DNA of 6,344 nt from the NCBI GenBank assembly GCA_030624805.1, contig JAUXJL010000126.1:1-6344 (forward strand). The letters run 5' to 3'. The notes under the pieces are model-generated. The model was not told where the DNA came from and did not search any database. It worked only from the letters and a program-made list of their open reading frames with translations. How positions within the stretch are numbered: the stretch's first letter is position 1; each line of letters starts with the position of its first letter. The position numbers and the translations under genes are program-made. This document shows positions 5,025-6,344 of this stretch, one piece after another. This DNA comes from Acidimicrobiia bacterium (GTDB lineage: Bacteria > Actinomycetota > Acidimicrobiia > Spongiisociales > SHLN01).

Positions 5025-6344
5025 ATGGCCTGGGAAGCTTGGCTAACCCTCGCCACCATTGCGGTGGTCGTCGTGGTGTTGGCCAGGGACCTCCTGGCGC
5101 CGGCTGCCACCCTGCTGGGGGCGGTAGTGGCGCTTCTCGTCTTCGGTGTCATCGACGCTGAGCAGGCGCTCTCGGGTTTCTCCAATCCAGCCCCCATCAC
5201 CGTGGCAGCCTTGTTCGTGGTAGCGCGGGCTGTCGAGAAGACTGGAGCACTACAACCAATCGTTTCCTCGATGCTGCGCCATGGTGGCCGAGCCGGCGCG
5301 TCACTGGCAAGGCTCTTGGTTCCTGTGGCCGCGTCATCGGCAGTTCTCAACAACACTCCGATCGTCGCCATGCTCGTGCCCCAGGTGAGCTCGTGGGCAG
5401 GTAAAAGGGATCGTTCGCCCGCCGGCTTCCTCATGCCGCTTTCGTTTGCCGCCATCCTCGGCGGGCTCATCACGGTGCTCGGAACGTCAACCAACCTGGT
5501 GATCTCCGGACTGCTGGAGGAAAGCGACATGGACCCAATCGGGGTCTTCGAGATCACCAAACTCGGCCTGCCGGTGGCGGCCATCGGCTTGGTGGCCCTC
5601 ATTGTGCTGGCACCTCGCCTGTTGCGGGCTCGGACCCCGGCCCGGGGTGACCTCCAAGAGAACGTACGAGAGTTCGTAGTCGACATGAAAGTGATGGCCA
5701 ACGGGCCCGTTGACGGTGTGACCGTCGAAGACGGCGGCCTGCGCCATCTTGCCGGCGTGTTCCTCGTCCAGGTGAGGCGGGGCGAAGACCACATCGGCCC
5801 CGTCGGGCCAACTCTCGTGCTGCGGGGCGGCGATCGGCTTCGATTCGTCGGCCGCGCCGACAATGTCATCGACCTGCAGTCGACCCGGGGCCTGGCCTCT
5901 GCCGAACAAGAGCATCTGGCATTCGAAACCGACCGGTCGGCGTTCTTTGAGGCCGTGGTCGGCGCGTCGTCGCCGCTGGTCGGCAAAACGTTACGAGAAG
6001 CCGAGTTCCGGGGCCGCTATCAATCGGCCGTGGTCGCCATCCACCGCGCCGGCATGCGGGTTGAAGGCAAGTTGGGAGAGGTGCGCCTCCGGGTGGGTGA
6101 CACTCTGCTGCTGCTGTCCGATCCGGCGTTCCGCTCCCGCTGGTACGACCGCAACGATTTCCTGTTGGTATCGCCCCTCGACGCACCGCCCCCGGTCGGG
6201 ACCCGAAAAGCCCTGGGAGTCGCGGCCGTCCTGGTACTGATCATTGTCACGGCTTCAACCGGACTGTTCAGTCTGCTCGAGGCTTCACTGCTCGGCGCCT
6301 TCGCGCTTGTGCTCGGGAAAGTCCTCACTCCCGGCGAAGCTCGG
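5025..6344 (+). CDS. SLC13-family permease with two RCK_C (TrkA_C) domains, 3' truncated by the window
   Basis: An uninterrupted frame of 440 codons runs from the ATG to the last base, so the C-terminus is missing; related proteins are about 600 residues. Seen: hydrophobic segments near 6-20, 22-43, 55-70, 97-120, 133-160 and 181-200; the SLC13/DASS-like motifs LNNTPIVAMLVP (108-119) and GTSTNLVISGL (153-163), which in this superfamily form the re-entrant hairpin tips binding sodium and substrate; a soluble insert of about 200-390 made of two RCK_C-like units (about 215-285 and 305-385, each ending in a GDxLxxx-type strand, GGDRLRFVG and VGDTLLLLS); then membrane segments resuming at 397-432. 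This is the layout of bacterial and algal sodium/sulfate permeases with internal TrkA_C domains. GAGG (5015-5018) is 6 nt before the ATG, and the gap to sat/cysC is 12 nt, which implies one operon and supports sulfate as substrate. Other anions or dicarboxylates cannot be excluded from sequence alone. Confidence 0.88.
   Translation, partial: MAWEAWLTLATIAVVVVVLARDLLAPAATLLGAVVALLVFGVIDAEQALSGFSNPAPITVAALFVVARAVEKTGALQPIVSSMLRHGGRAGASLARLLVPVAASSAVLNNTPIVAMLVPQVSSWAGKRDRSPAGFLMPLSFAAILGGLITVLGTSTNLVISGLLEESDMDPIGVFEITKLGLPVAAIGLVALIVLAPRLLRARTPARGDLQENVREFVVDMKVMANGPVDGVTVEDGGLRHLAGVFLVQVRRGEDHIGPVGPTLVLRGGDRLRFVGRADNVIDLQSTRGLASAEQEHLAFETDRSAFFEAVVGASSPLVGKTLREAEFRGRYQSAVVAIHRAGMRVEGKLGEVRLRVGDTLLLLSDPAFRSRWYDRNDFLLVSPLDAPPPVGTRKALGVAAVLVLIIVTASTGLFSLLEASLLGAFALVLGKVLTPGEAR

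Noticed and set aside
5009..5986. Long open frame antisense to the permease (325 codons)
   Set aside because: The product is a low-complexity Ser/Thr/Arg/Ala-rich composition typical of a shadow frame, while the plus-strand frame shows clear SLC13 motifs and membrane segments.

Overview
The window is a high-GC stretch of ordinary bacterial chromosome, densely packed with metabolic genes. It carries five genes: leuA, leuB, an fxsA-type membrane protein, a fused ATP sulfurylase/APS kinase, and the first part of an SLC13-family permease that runs off the right edge. The GC-rich third codon positions, TAnnnT-type -10 boxes without clear -35 partners, and apparently leaderless starts fit a member of the Actinobacteriota. 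The short (504-residue) LeuA, unlike the roughly 600-residue form of mycobacteria and corynebacteria, would suit a deep branch such as Acidimicrobiia. This placement is inference from style and was not tested.

Layout. Positions 1-146 hold no convincing gene. They contain two strong GC-rich hairpins (16-54), which may be a dispersed palindromic repeat or the end of an upstream transcript, then a plausible leuA promoter (96-125) and a good Shine-Dalgarno sequence (135-139). leuA (147-1661, +) runs tail to tail into leuB (1658-2716, -), and their stop codons share the palindrome CTAG. leuB is divergent from fxsA (2767-3210, +). The roughly 50-bp gap between them holds one -10-like box per strand, each 8 nt from its ATG, which suggests a pair of leaderless promoters. 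A bulged hairpin follows fxsA, then a -10-like box and a ribosome binding site for the sat/cysC fusion (3285-5012, +). The permease gene (5025 to the window end, +) begins 12 nt after the fusion gene and is probably co-transcribed with it.

How the genes work together. LeuA and LeuB catalyse the first and third steps of leucine biosynthesis from 2-oxoisovalerate. The isomerase genes leuC and leuD are not in this window. The Sat/CysC fusion turns sulfate into APS and then PAPS. The adjacent SLC13 permease with RCK_C domains is a good candidate for the sulfate importer feeding it, so 3244-6344 reads as a sulfate uptake and activation operon. FxsA is a small membrane protein with no evident link to either pathway.

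I found no mobile element, CRISPR array, tRNA, rRNA or clearly new system. The points worth checking are the leading repeat, the stop-stop overlap, the mirrored leaderless promoters, and the permease-sulfurylase pairing.
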